A DNA stretch of 64,000 bases from Sva-07 sp963752815 (GCA_963752815.1 CAVVZI010000015.1:1682216-1746215); one strand, 5' to 3'. Numbered from the stretch's first letter, positions 18,074 to 27,967 are shown. Numbers and translations: made by a program. The notes: a model not told the origin generated them from the letters alone.

Positions 18074-18092
18074 CCTGACTGAGTTAGTAAGG
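18074..18092. promoter_or_regulatory. Operator-like inverted repeat upstream of sulfonate-type ABC importer
   Basis: CCTGACT-GAGTT-AGTAAGG pairs at 6 of 7 positions and lies 9 bases before the ATG at 18102. The shape resembles Rrf2-family (CymR/IscR-like) sites that control sulfur genes, which would fit a sulfonate/taurine importer. The match is by eye only. Its position argues for the 18102 start rather than the in-frame GTG at 18066. Confidence 0.35.
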
Positions 18093-18101
18093 TATCGGGC
18101 G

Positions 18102-18923
18102 ATGTTGTCAGGACAAGGGCGGAGCACGGCAAAGGCGGGAAGGCGCTCGTCGGTGTGGGGGCTGCGCTTTCTCACGCTCGGCCTCGTGGTGGGGCTCTGG
18201 TTCCTGCTGGTCGAACTCGAGGTGTGGAGTCCGCTGATCCTTCCGCGGCCGTCGTCGGTGTGGGACGCGTTCGTCCAGTCGGTCACGACGGACGGCAAGC
18301 GACGGGGACTCGCCGGCTACTTCCTCTGGGAGCACCTGCAAGCCAGCCTGTGGCGGGTCCTCAACGGTGTCTTCTGGGCGATCATCCTCGGCATCGCCGT
18401 CGGATTCCTTCTCGGCTCGTCGTGGCGGATCCGCACCATGCTCGAGCCGTTGGTGAGCTTCCTGCGCAGCCTGCCGCCGCTCGCCTACTTCACGATCCTG
18501 ATCTTCTGGTTCGGCATCCAGGACACCTCGAAGATCTGGCTCCTGTTCCTCGCCGCGTTCCCACCGATCACCCTCGCCACGATGAACGGCATCGAACGCG
18601 TCCGCACCGATCGTGTCGATGCCGCTCGATCACTCGGCGGTTCCCGCCTGCAGTTGATCCGTCACGTCGTGCTGCCGAGCGCGCTGCCCGACATCTTCAC
18701 CGGGATTCGCGTGGCGACGGGGTTCGCCTTGACCACGATCGTCGCCGCGGAAACCGTCAACGGTCTGCCTGGCATCGGTGGCCTGGCCTGGTTCACGAAG
18801 AAGGACACGCGCATCGACGTCGCGATCCTCTGCGTCATCGTCATCGGCCTCACGGCCATCCTGCTCGACCAGCTGATCCAGCTGTGCGAACGGGCGTTCG
18901 TGCCCTGGAAGGGCCACGCCTGA
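18102..18923 (+). CDS. ABC transporter permease, taurine/sulfonate/nitrate (SsuC/TauC) type
   Basis: About 273-residue inner-membrane permease with six helices (first LRFLTLGLVVGLWFLLVE). The cytoplasmic EAA loop that docks the ATPase is visible as DAARSLGGSRLQLIRHVVLPSALPDIFTGIRVA. ATG at 18102 (MLSGQGRST) is preferred over GTG at 18066 because an operator-like repeat lies between them. It is followed by the lipoprotein receptor and the ATPase in a three-gene operon. Confidence 0.87.
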   Translation: MLSGQGRSTAKAGRRSSVWGLRFLTLGLVVGLWFLLVELEVWSPLILPRPSSVWDAFVQSVTTDGKRRGLAGYFLWEHLQASLWRVLNGVFWAIILGIAVGFLLGSSWRIRTMLEPLVSFLRSLPPLAYFTILIFWFGIQDTSKIWLLFLAAFPPITLATMNGIERVRTDRVDAARSLGGSRLQLIRHVVLPSALPDIFTGIRVATGFALTTIVAAETVNGLPGIGGLAWFTKKDTRIDVAILCVIVIGLTAILLDQLIQLCERAFVPWKGHA

Positions 18924-18977
18924 CGGGCCACTCGGCCCACCTCCCATCAACACCCAAACCAATGGACGTGAACAACC

Positions 18978-20156
18978 ATGCGATCAAACAATCGAACGCG
19001 GCTCCTCGCCGCCGTCACCGTCGTCGCCGCACTTGCGCTGGCAGCGTGCGGTAGCGACGACGACGCGTCATCCGCGACCGACGCGCCGACCGCCACCACG
19101 GCCGACGCCGGGGCCGACGCCGCGGCGACGGCCACGGATCCCGCCGGGACCGAGGTGGCGACCACGGATGCCGCGCCGGCCGACACGACCGACGACACCA
19201 CCGCGGACAGCACGGCGGACGCCGGCGCGCCCGTCGAGGCTCCCGACACGATCCAGATCGCCTACCAGCAGGTGCCGAACGGCGATCTGATCGTGAAGAA
19301 CCAGGGCTGGCTCGAAGAGGCGTTCGGCCCCGACGTCAACATCGAGTGGAACCTGTTCGCCTCCGGCGGCGACGTCAACGAGGCGGTGATCGCCGGTGCG
19401 GTCGACCTCGGCCTCGTCGGGAGCAGCCCCGCATCGCGCGGACTGTCCACCGGCATCGAGTACACGGTGCCGTGGATCTTCGACGTGATCGGTGCGGCGG
19501 AGTCCCTCGTGGCGACCCCGGACATCACGACGATCGCCGACCTCGAGGGCAAGACCGTCGCCACACCGTTCGCGTCGACGGCTCACTTCAGCCTGCTCGC
19601 CGCGCTCGACGACGCCGGCGTGGACGCGTCGACCGTCAACATCATCGATGCCGCTCCCGACGACATCTACGCGGCGTGGACCCGTGGTGACATCGACGCC
19701 GCGTACGTCTGGAACCCGAACCTGGCGAAGCTCATCGCCGAGGGTGGCAACGTGCTCATCACGAGCGCCGATCTGGCCGCGAAGGGCAAGACCACGTACG
19801 ACCTCGCCATCGTGTCGAACGCCTTCGCCGCCGAGTATCCCGACGCGGTCAACGTGTGGGCCGCCCAGCAGGACCGTGCGGTCCAGTTGATCAACGACGA
19901 TCCCGACGCGGCCGCCGAGGCGGTCGCGCTCGAACTGGCGATCACCCCCGAAGAGGCGGCCGCCCAGTTGGGCGACCTGCTGTTCCTGACCGCGGCCGAG
20001 CAGGTCGGACCCGACTACCTCGGTGGCGGGTTGGCGACGAATCTCTTCGCCGCCGCGCAGTTCAACAAGGACCAGGGCACAATCGACACCGTGCAGGACG
20101 AATCGGTGTACGTGGCGGGAGTCGACGACTCCTACGCCGCCAGCGTTGGGCAGTGA
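18978..20156 (+). CDS. ABC transporter substrate-binding lipoprotein (TauA/SsuA/NMT1-like)
   Basis: 392 residues. Sec signal with lipobox LALAACGSD (Cys about residue 23), so anchored on the outer face of the membrane. An acidic Ala/Thr/Asp-rich linker of about 55 residues is followed by a type II periplasmic-binding fold: IQIAYQQVPNGDLIVKNQGW, GAVDLGLVGSSPASRGL, then IADLEGKTVATPFASTAHF and DIDAAYVWNPNLAKL. These match receptors for taurine and aliphatic sulfonates, and the ligand is inferred from that. The next gene overlaps by 4 bases (GTGA). Confidence 0.87.
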   Translation: MRSNNRTRLLAAVTVVAALALAACGSDDDASSATDAPTATTADAGADAAATATDPAGTEVATTDAAPADTTDDTTADSTADAGAPVEAPDTIQIAYQQVPNGDLIVKNQGWLEEAFGPDVNIEWNLFASGGDVNEAVIAGAVDLGLVGSSPASRGLSTGIEYTVPWIFDVIGAAESLVATPDITTIADLEGKTVATPFASTAHFSLLAALDDAGVDASTVNIIDAAPDDIYAAWTRGDIDAAYVWNPNLAKLIAEGGNVLITSADLAAKGKTTYDLAIVSNAFAAEYPDAVNVWAAQQDRAVQLINDDPDAAAEAVALELAITPEEAAAQLGDLLFLTAAEQVGPDYLGGGLATNLFAAAQFNKDQGTIDTVQDESVYVAGVDDSYAASVGQ

Positions 20157-21124
20157 GCGACCCCTCCCTCCGAACGAACTCAGCAGCAATGCCCGCCGCC
20201 GTCAGCACCGACGGCGGCGGGCACGCGCTGCGCATTCGCCGCGTGTCGCACGAGTACGAGACCTCCGGCGGGTCGCTGGCGGTGCTCGACGACATCGACA
20301 TCGACGTCGCCGCCGGGACGTTCCTCTGCCTCGTCGGTCCGAGCGGTTGCGGCAAGACGACGCTGCTGCAGCTGATCGCTGGTTTCGCCGCGCCGAGCAC
20401 CGGAACGATCGAGGTCGATGGTCGAACCGTGACCGGGCCCGGCGCCGATCGGGGAGTGGTGTTCCAGCAACCGACGTCGTTGATGCCGTGGCTGTCGGTG
20501 CGCAAGAACGTCGAACTCGGGCCGAAGATGCGCGGCGTGTCGCGCTCGAAGCGCCGCGCCCGCGCCCACGAAGAACTCCAACGGGTCGGGCTGACAGAAT
20601 TCGCCGACCGCCCCGTCTACGAACTGTCCGGTGGCATGCAACAGCGCTGCCAGATCGCCCGCGTCCTCGCCAACGATCCGGACCTGATGCTGATGGACGA
20701 GCCGCTCGGCGCGCTCGATGCCCTCACCCGGGAGCACCTGCAAGCTGAGTTGCGCCGGATCTGGAAGGAGACCGGTCGCACCGTGGTGTTCATCACCCAC
20801 GGCGTGGAGGAGGCCGTTGCGCTCGGCAGCAGGGTGATCGTGATGAGCCATCGTCCGGGGCGGATCGTGCTCGACGAGACGTTCGACTTCTCCGGGAGCG
20901 ACACGCCGCTCGACGAGTTGCGCAGTTCCCCTCGCTTCGTGGAGGCCGCCCGCCGCGTGCGCGAGGCGATCGAGGCCCACCGATCGCCTGATCCTGCAAC
21001 GGTGGCCGGAGCGCGGTCAGAAACGGAGGCGGGCTTCGATCTCGCCGTCGTGGATCGCGCCGGTGGGCACGAAGCCACGGGCGACGTACAGCGGCTCGGG
21101 ACTGCCCTTCCCGGGCACCCATGA
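20153..21124 (+). CDS. ABC transporter ATP-binding protein (TauB/SsuB type)
   Basis: About 323 residues. Walker A GPSGCGKTTL, Q-loop FQQPTSLMPWLSV, signature ELSGGMQQRCQIARVLA, Walker B LMLMDEPLGALDALT and switch His VVFITHGVEEA are all intact. GTG at 20153 overlaps the receptor stop. The last about 35 residues overlap the convergent GNAT gene in antisense and do not look family-like, so the natural stop may be earlier and lost to an indel. It powers the importer with the two genes upstream. Confidence 0.87.
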   Translation: MSDPSLRTNSAAMPAAVSTDGGGHALRIRRVSHEYETSGGSLAVLDDIDIDVAAGTFLCLVGPSGCGKTTLLQLIAGFAAPSTGTIEVDGRTVTGPGADRGVVFQQPTSLMPWLSVRKNVELGPKMRGVSRSKRRARAHEELQRVGLTEFADRPVYELSGGMQQRCQIARVLANDPDLMLMDEPLGALDALTREHLQAELRRIWKETGRTVVFITHGVEEAVALGSRVIVMSHRPGRIVLDETFDFSGSDTPLDELRSSPRFVEAARRVREAIEAHRSPDPATVAGARSETEAGFDLAVVDRAGGHEATGDVQRLGTALPGHP

Positions 21125-22033
21125 GACGAGGAGGGTCCGGTCGCCCCACTCGCGGCACTGCTCGACGACGAGGTCGAGAGCGGCCGACCCGATGCCGCGA
21201 CGCTGGTGCATCCGATCGACGAGCAGACGCCACAGGTACGGCTCCGGGTGGCCCTCGCTGGTGACCGCCAGCATGACGAAGCCGGCGAGCTCACCGTCGG
21301 CCTCGATCGCCCGCAGCCACGGCACGAGCGGCGCGCCGTCGATCACCGGCGGAAACAGCGCATCGGCGAACGAGTCGACCACCGGCGACACGAAATTCTC
21401 CTGTGACTTGTGGGTGCGCAGCCGGCGCACGGCGCGCTGATTGTCGGCCGTCACCTCGATCAGCCGGACGGTCGACGGTGGCTCGCGACGCCGATGCACC
21501 CACGCCTCCCAGTCGGGGCGGGTCATGCCGTAGTTCCAGTCGTCGGAGTTGTCGTCGCCCAGCCAGAACGACAGGCGCGTGTGGCCCTCCCACAGCAGTC
21601 CAACTCGTTCGAGGACCATCGCCGACGCCGTGTTGTCGGGGTGCAACCCCGCTTCGACCCGCGTGACACCGACCGTCTCGAAGAGGTACGCGACGAGCGC
21701 CTCGGTCGCCTCCTGCGCGTACCCCTGACCCCACGCCTTGCGGTCCAGCGTGTAGCCGATCTCGGCGGTGCGACCACCGCTGCTGAGGTGCACGACGACG
21801 TCGCCGAACACGGTGGTGTCATCGGGGTCGACGATCATGAGCGTCGTCCACCCACCGTCGGCGGGACCGTCCGCCGCCAGGTCGGCGGCGATGAGCTCCT
21901 GCGCCCGCTCGAGCGGGTACGGCGTCACCCAGTCCTGGTACTTCGCGACCTCGGGATCGTTGCGCCGCGCGGTGAGCACCTCGGCATCGTCGGTTCGCAA
22001 CCGGCGCAGCAGCAGCCGTTCGGTCCGCAGCAC
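21017..22033 (-). CDS. Tandem GNAT-domain acetyltransferase
   Basis: 338 residues with two GNAT folds. The first (1-170) is RimJ/RimL-like: MLRTERLLLRRLRTDDAEVL, YTLDRKAWGQGYAQEATEAL acetyl-CoA loop, GLHPDNTASAMVLERVG. The second (about 188-338) has RLIEVTADNQRAV, then YLWRLLVDRMHQRRGIGSAALDLVV with the Q/RxxGxG/A loop and a C-terminal YVARGFVPTG. The substrate is unknown. It follows dxs on the same strand with a gap of about 30 bases. Confidence 0.83.
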   Translation of the reverse strand: MLRTERLLLRRLRTDDAEVLTARRNDPEVAKYQDWVTPYPLERAQELIAADLAADGPADGGWTTLMIVDPDDTTVFGDVVVHLSSGGRTAEIGYTLDRKAWGQGYAQEATEALVAYLFETVGVTRVEAGLHPDNTASAMVLERVGLLWEGHTRLSFWLGDDNSDDWNYGMTRPDWEAWVHRRREPPSTVRLIEVTADNQRAVRRLRTHKSQENFVSPVVDSFADALFPPVIDGAPLVPWLRAIEADGELAGFVMLAVTSEGHPEPYLWRLLVDRMHQRRGIGSAALDLVVEQCREWGDRTLLVSWVPGKGSPEPLYVARGFVPTGAIHDGEIEARLRF

Positions 22034-22064
22034 GGCGACCTCAGCGATCGCGAACGGTCGGCGA

Positions 22065-23981
22065 TCAGCCCGCCGCGTCGAGCCCGTAACGGCCGAGGAT
22101 GTTGCCCGACTTCGGATCGTGCGGCATGAACTTGGTCGGCAGCCCGAGCACGTCGACGCGGGTCGAATGGTCGATCGCGCAGACGCGATCGGCGATCGTC
22201 ATGCCGATGCCGCCGTCGCGCACGCCGTCCTCGATCGTGATCACGTGGGGGTGTGACGCCGCGTCGGCGAGCATCACGGGGTCGAGCGGCGCCACACAGC
22301 GCGGGTCCCACACCGTGACCTCGACGCCGTCGGCGCCCAACTGGTCCGCCGCCTTTTCGGCAGCTTCGAGCATCTTGCCGACGCCGATGATGCACACGGT
22401 CGGCTGCTGCGGATCGCGGACCTTGCGGGCGTCGATCCCCGTGCCGACCTCGTGCTCGGTGACGTTGCGCGCCGCGCCACGCGGGTAGCGGATGGCCACC
22501 GGGCCGGCGTCGGCGAGGGTCATCGCGTCGTGCATCATCTGGCCGAGTTCCTGCGCGCTCGACGGGGCGAGCACCCGCATCCCCGGCACCCGGGAGAGGA
22601 GCGCCATGTCGTAGACGCCGTGGTGGCTCGGGCCGTCGGGGCCCGTGATGCCGGCGCGGTCGAGGCAGAAGATCACCGGCAGCCGGTGCAGCGCCACGTC
22701 GTACACGACCTGGTCCCACGCCCGGTTGAGGAACGTCGAGTAGATGGCCACCACCGGGCGGAGCCCGCCCATCGCCATGCCCGGCCGCGCCGGTGACCGC
22801 GTGCTGTTCGGCGATGCCGACGTCGAAGCACCGTCCCGGGAAGCGGTCCTGGAACGGCAGGAGGCCGGTCGGTCCAGGCATCGCCGCGGTGATCGCCACG
22901 AGGCGTGGGTCGGCCTCGGCCTCCTTGATGATCGCCTCGGCGAACGCCTGGGTGTAGCCCGTGGACACGGCCTTCGGCGGCCCGACGAGCGGATCGAAGA
23001 CCGGCGCGTCGTGGAGGTGCTTCTCGTCGTCGTCCTCGGCCGGCGGGTAGCCCCGACCCTTCTGGGTGAGGACGTGGACGAGGATCGGACCGTCCTCCGA
23101 CAGCTCGACGGCATTGTGCAGCGCGTGCTCCATCTGCTCGATGTCGTGGCCGTCGAACGGGCCGGCGTAGCGCACGCCGAGTGCCTCGAAGAACGACGGC
23201 GGCTGCAGGAACTCGCGCACCCCGGCCTTGAAGGCATCCATCGCCGAGCCGGCCTGGTGACCGACGACGGGCAACGACTGGAGGAACTCCTCGAGCCGAC
23301 GCTGACGGCGCACGTAGACCGGGTTGAGCCGGATGTCGGTGAACGCCGTCGCCAGCTTGTCGGTCACGCGGTCGGGCAGGCTCGGATGGGTCGAGCGCTC
23401 GTCGCGGCCCTGACTGTTCGCCGACAGGTTCGACACGGTCGGCGCGTACGAGCGGCCGTTGTCGTTGAGCACCATGATCACGCGGCGCCCGCCGTGGCCG
23501 ATGTTGTTGAGCGCTTCGTAGACCATGCCGCCGGTCAGCGAGCCGTCGCCGATCACCGCGACGATGTGGCGGTGCGGATCGGTCCCCGAGGTCGCGGGCC
23601 ACCGCCATCCCGTACGCGTACGAGAGCGCCGTCGACGCATGGCTGTTCTCGACGTAGTCGTGGACCGACTCCTCCCGGCTCGGGTAGCCCGACAGTCCGC
23701 CGGCCTGGCGGAGCTGCTGGAACCCGGCCTGGCGGCCCGTGACGATCTTGTGGACGTACGCCTGGTGGCCGGTGTCCCAGAGGATCGCGTCGGTCGGCGA
23801 GTCGAAGACCCGGTGCAGGGCCAGGGTGAGCTCGACCGCGCCGAGGTTCGAGCCGAGGTGGCCGGCGTTGTCGGACACCGCGGCGACGATGAAGTCGCGG
23901 ATCTCGCCGGCGAGTTCGTCGAGTTGCGGGTAGGTGAGAGTCGCGCAGATCGGCGGGCTCACGAACACGCTCCAAGTACAT
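22065..23981 (-). CDS. dxs: 1-deoxy-D-xylulose-5-phosphate synthase (three apparent frameshifts)
   Basis: First enzyme of the MEP isoprenoid pathway: thiamine-diphosphate-dependent condensation of pyruvate and glyceraldehyde 3-phosphate. Family segments are intact once frames are joined: GHLGSNLGAVELTLALHRVFD, WDTGHQAYVHKIVTGR, GDGSLTGGMVYEALNN (ThDP site), SFFEALGVRYAGPFDGHD, and YSTFLNRAWDQVVYDVALH, DRAGITGPDGPSHHG. Frame changes fall near 23940, 23588 and 22785. The start ATG at 23981 (MYLERVREPADLR) gives a normal length of about 635 residues. An essential gene with three shifts is most simply explained by sequence error. Confidence 0.9.
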
Positions 23982-24044
23982 GCGGGGGTGACGCTATCTC
24001 GGCGGGTACGTCGCTGCCGTGCGCGGACGCCTACCGTGCGACGC

Positions 24045-24835
24045 ATGCTCGACAACAGCCCGTTCGACCTCACCGGCAAGGTCGCTCTCGTCACCGGGGG
24101 CAACAGCGGCATCGGGCTCGGGATGGCCGAAGGCCTCGCGAGCCACGGCGCCGACATCGCCATCTGGGGAACCAATCCCGACAAGAACGACGCCGCCGTC
24201 GATCAGCTCGGCCGATACGACGTGGAGGTGCTGTCGATCGTGTGCGACGTCAGCGACGAGGCCGCCGTGGTCGCCGCGATGACCGACACCGTGGCCGAGC
24301 TGGGTCGTGTCGACGCGGTGTTCGTCAACGCCGGCGTGAGCAGCCGGTCGTCGAGCTTCGTCGACATGACGGCCGACGACTGGCGGCGCGTGATGGCGGT
24401 CAACCTCGACGGCGCGTTCTTCACCGCCCGCGAGGCGGCGCGGCACATGGTCGCCCGCCACGAGAGCGGCGACGAAGCCGGCGGATCGATCGTGTTCACC
24501 ACGTCCGGATCCGCCTTCTACGGCCAGCAGTCGGGGCAGAACTACGGCGCCTCGAAGGCGGGTGTGAACGCGATGATGAAGGGGATCGCCGTGCAGCACG
24601 CTCGTCACGGCATCCGGTGCGAACTCGGTGCTGCCGGGCTGGATCGAGAACGGAGATGACCGCACCGGCGATGGGCTGGGATCGCTTCGTCGCCAACGTG
24701 CTGCCACGGGTGCCCGAACGGCGCTGGGGCCGCGGCGACGATTTCTCGGGCATCGCGGTGTACTTCGCCAGCGACGCCTCCCGTTACCACACCGGCGACG
24801 TCGTCACCATCGACGGCGGCTACCACTCCTTCTGA
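24045..24835 (+). CDS. SDR family oxidoreductase (two close frameshifts)
   Basis: About 262-residue short-chain dehydrogenase/reductase. The NAD(P)-binding TGGNSGIGLGMAEGLA is near residue 15, the VNAGVSS motif follows, the catalytic Ser is in TTSGSAFYG and the YGASK motif (Tyr/Lys) is at QNYGASKAGVN. Frame changes near 24621 and 24650 surround SVLPGWIE; the C-terminus FASDASRYHTGDVVTIDGGYHSF is classical. It is divergent from dxs (63-bp gap). The substrate is unknown; glucose/sorbitol-dehydrogenase-like SDRs are the nearest look. Confidence 0.85.
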
Positions 24836-24836
24836 T

Positions 24837-24890
24837 GCGTTCTCGTGAACTTCTTGCGCACCCGCGTGCGCAAGAAGTTCACGAGAACGC
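24837..24890. repeat. Perfect 25-bp-arm palindrome (GCGTTCTCGTGAACTTCTTG...)
   Basis: Arms 24837-24861 and 24866-24890 are exactly complementary over 25 bases, with a 4-nt loop CCGC. It starts right after the SDR stop and supplies the stop codon of the convergent methyltransferase (TCA at 24879-24881). No T-tract. It has the same architecture as the other hairpin elements but a different arm sequence. Confidence 0.65.
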
Positions 24891-25634
24891 GGTTCGGTAG
24901 ACGGACACGTGGTGGGGGGAGTCGTCGGTGAAGGGGGTCATCGCCATGTCGGCCCAGCGTTCGGCGAGCGTGAGGCCCGCCGCGGCGGCCATCGCGTCGA
25001 GTTCGCCGGGCGTCGACCAGCGGACCATCCAGGGGCGCAGGCGGACGCCGCCCGACTCGGTGAACGTGACGAACTGACCCTCGGCGCGCTGCTCGCCCGG
25101 GTCGTGGCGCGACACGGAGAGCACGACGTGGTCGACGCCCATCGATCGCACCTCGACCGACGAGCCCGATCCGGCCTGAGGGTCCGCTGCCGCATCGGGC
25201 ACGAACGCTTCGACGACGAACGACCCGCCGGGCGCCAGGCGTTCGGCGACGGCCGCGAAGCAGCGGCGCTGCGCCCCGTCGTCGACGAGGTTGAACAGCG
25301 TGTTGTAGGCGGCGAGCGCGACGTCGAACGGGCCGTCAGGGAGGTCGTCGACCATGTCGCCGAGCACGACCGTCACCGACCCACCGACGTCGGCCGTGGC
25401 GAGTCGTTCGAGCATCGCCGCGCTCGTGTCGATCCCGGTGACCGTGAGCCCGGCCCGCGCCATCGGGATCGCCAACCGGCCGGTACCGACGCCGAGTTCG
25501 AGCACGCTGCCCGCCGGCCTCGCCAACCGGGTCGCCAGTGCGACCGTCGCGTCGACGTCGGTGACCGTGGCGTACCAGTCGTCGTACACGTCGGCAAAGG
25601 CCTCGCCGTAGGAGTCGGCGCCGTAGCCCTGCAT
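24879..25634 (-). CDS. Class I SAM-dependent methyltransferase
   Basis: 251 residues. Motif I VLELGVGTGRLAIPMA (about residue 43), motif II VTGIDTSAAMLERL and post-motif FDVALAAYNTLFNLVD define a Rossmann-fold methyltransferase. A C-terminal beta region (VRLRPWMVRWSTPGELDAMAAAAGL) resembles small-molecule methyltransferases. The substrate is unknown. Its stop codon lies within the 25-bp-arm palindrome at 24837-24890. It is divergent from iscS with a 47-bp gap. Confidence 0.85.
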   Translation of the reverse strand: MQGYGADSYGEAFADVYDDWYATVTDVDATVALATRLARPAGSVLELGVGTGRLAIPMARAGLTVTGIDTSAAMLERLATADVGGSVTVVLGDMVDDLPDGPFDVALAAYNTLFNLVDDGAQRRCFAAVAERLAPGGSFVVEAFVPDAAADPQAGSGSSVEVRSMGVDHVVLSVSRHDPGEQRAEGQFVTFTESGGVRLRPWMVRWSTPGELDAMAAAAGLTLAERWADMAMTPFTDDSPHHVSVYRTAFS

Positions 25635-25681
25635 CGCACGCAGGCTATGGCCCGCCTGGCGTCGCCGGTAGCGTCGTACCG

Positions 25682-26831
25682 GTGACGGCGCCGCGCACGA
25701 ATTCGATCACCTATCTGGATCACGCGGCCTCCACCCCGATGCGCCCCGAGGCGATCGAGGCGATGCTCCCGTACCTCGCCGACTCGTACGCCAACCCGTC
25801 GGGCTCGCACCGCTTCGCCCGCCAGGCGCGCCGGGCGATCGACGAGGCGCGCGACGTCGGTGGCGGCGGTCGTCGGGTGCCGACCCGGCGAGGTCGTGTT
25901 CACCGGTTGCGGTACCGAGAGCGACAACATGGCCGTGTCCGGTGCGGTGAGCCGCCGCGGCGGCGTCGCGGTGTGTTCGGCGGCCGAGCACCACGCCGTG
26001 CTGCACCCGGTCGAACATCACGGTGGCGTCGTCGTCGGTGTCGACGACGCGGGCAGCATCGATCTCGAGGCGTTGGGGCGGGTGCTCGACGAGACCGACC
26101 ACGTGTCGATCGTCAGCGTGATGGCGGTCAACAACGAGGTCGGCACGATCACCGACGTCGTCGAGGCGAGCCGGATCGTGCGCCGCCATGCGCCCGACGC
26201 GCTCGTGCACACCGACGCCGTGCAGGGCGCCTGCTGGCTCGACCTGCGCGAGATCACGCCGCACGTCGACCTGCTGTCGCTCAGCGCACACAAGTTCGGT
26301 GGCCCGAAGGGTGTCGGCGTCCTGATCGAGCGCGGCGGCCCGAAGGTCGACGCGCTGATCATGGGCGGCGGCCAGGAACGGGAACGGCGCAGCGGCACCC
26401 AGAACACCGCGGGGATCGTCGCGACGGCCGTCGCACTGCAGCTGATCGATGCCGAACGCGACAGCGAGGCGATCCGCATCGCCGAGCTCCGCGACCGGCT
26501 CGTGAAGGAACTGCAGAGTCGACTCGACGGCGTGGTCGAAACGGTGCCGAGCTCGCGCAAGGTGGCCGGCGCCGCCCACGTGTGCATCAGCGGTGTCGAG
26601 TCCGAGGCGCTCCTGTTCCTGCTCGACGAGGCCGACGTGTGTGCGTCGGCCGCATCGGCCTGCGCGAGCGGGGCGATGGAGCCGTCGCACGTCCTGCGGG
26701 CCATGGGTGTCGACCGGTCGGTGGCGATGGGCGCGCTGCGGCTGTCGCTCGGCCACACCACCACCGAGACCGACATCGACCGCGCGACCGATGTGATCGT
26801 CGCCGCCGTGAACCAGCTGCGGCGCCGGTGA
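25682..26831 (+). CDS. iscS: Cysteine desulfurase (IscS/NifS; one frameshift)
   Basis: About 383-residue PLP enzyme that takes sulfur from cysteine for Fe-S clusters and tRNA thiolation. ITYLDHAASTPMRPEAIEAM opens the protein, PSGSHRFARQAR is the family loop, SLSAHKFGGPKG carries the PLP lysine, and SAASACASG holds the active-site Cys loop. The frame changes near 25860 between RAIDEARDV and AAVVGCRPGEVVFTG. GTG start at 25682. mnmA follows 10 bases downstream, so sulfur is probably passed to MnmA, as in the Mycobacterium iscS-mnmA pair. Confidence 0.92.
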
Positions 26832-26841
26832 AGGTGCCACG

Positions 26842-27967
26842 GTGGTCGCGATGCGGGTGATGTGTGCCATGAGCGGTGGCGTCGACTCGTCGGTCACGGC
26901 GCTGCTGCTGAAGGAGGCCGGGCACGACGTGGTGGGCGTCACGATGAAGTTGTGGGGCGGCGACAGCGACACCGGATGCTGTTCGGTCAGCGATGTCGAC
27001 GACGCCCGCCGCGTCGCCCAGCAGCTCGACATCGACCATCTGGTGTTCAACTTCGGTGACGAGTTCGACGAGCACGTCGTCGATCCGTACGTGGCAGCGC
27101 ACGCCGCGGGCATCACCCCCAACCCGTGCATCGAGTGCAACCGCACCGTGAAGTTCGCCCGGCTCGCCGAGCGGGCCGACCTGCTCGGGTTCGACGCGAT
27201 CGCCACCGGCCACCACGCCCGCGTCGGGCGGACCGCCGACGGGCGGTTCACGATCGAACGCGGGGCCGATCGGGCGAAGGACCAGAGCTACGTCGTCCAC
27301 ATGCTCGGCCAGGAACAGCTGGCCCGCACGATGTTCCCCGTCGGCGACCTGCAGAAGTCCGAGGTCCGCGCCCTCGCGCTCGCGGATCAACCTGCGTACC
27401 GCCGACAAGCCCGACAGCCAGGACGTGTGCTTCATCATGTCGACCGGCGGTGGCCGCACGACGTTCCTCGGCGATCGGATCCCGTTCCACCGGGCGACGG
27501 TCGTCGACACCGCGGGCGACCGACTCGGCGAGGTCGACGCGATCGAGCTCGTCACGGTCGGCCAGCGCAAGGGCCTCGGCCTGCCCGGCGGCGGACCGAA
27601 GCGGTACGTCCTCGACGTCGACGTCGCCGCGGGCGTGGTCGTGGTCGGCGACGACACCGACCTGTTGCGCCCGGGCCTCGACGTGCACGACGTGACCTGG
27701 GTCGATGGTGCCGTCGGCGAGACCGACGTGCTCGTGCAGTGCAGCGCCCACGGCGACCCGCGCCGGGCCACGATCCGACCCATCCCACCCGAAAATGCCG
27801 GAATCGCGCTCAGCGAACGATTCGGGGCATTTTCGGATGGTTCGGGGCCGGTGGGCGCAATCAGGGTCGAGTGGGACGAGCCGCAGCGGCGGATCGCGCC
27901 GGGCCAGAGCGTCGTGTTCTACGACCTGGACGACACGCGGGTGCTCGGCGGAGGGATCGCCGGCTGA
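26842..27967 (+). CDS. mnmA: tRNA-specific 2-thiouridylase MnmA (one frameshift; in-frame palindromic insertion)
   Basis: About 375 residues; makes 2-thiouridine at the tRNA wobble position, using ATP and sulfur from IscS. PP-loop SGGVDSSV near residue 11, first catalytic Cys in NPCIECN, second in DSQDVCFI, and C-terminal GQSVVFYD with LGGG. The frame changes near 27387, just before NLRTADKPDSQDVC. GTG at 26842 is favoured by AAGGTG 8 bases upstream; ATG at 26851 is possible. Between RRATIRPI and DGSGPVGAIRVEW an extra stretch PPENAGIALSERFGAFS is encoded by a palindromic element (27788-27836), absent from the usual family alignment as I know it. Confidence 0.9.
27788..27836. repeat. Palindromic element of the CCCGAAAATG family inside mnmA
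   Basis: Outer arms CCGAAAATGCC (27789-27799) and GGCATTTTCGG (27826-27836), inner arms GAATCG and CGATTC, centre CGCTCAGCG. Outer ends and centre match the intergenic copies at 41109-41161 and 55575-55627. It is read in frame in the C-terminal beta-barrel of MnmA and adds about 16 residues without a stop. Confidence 0.7.
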
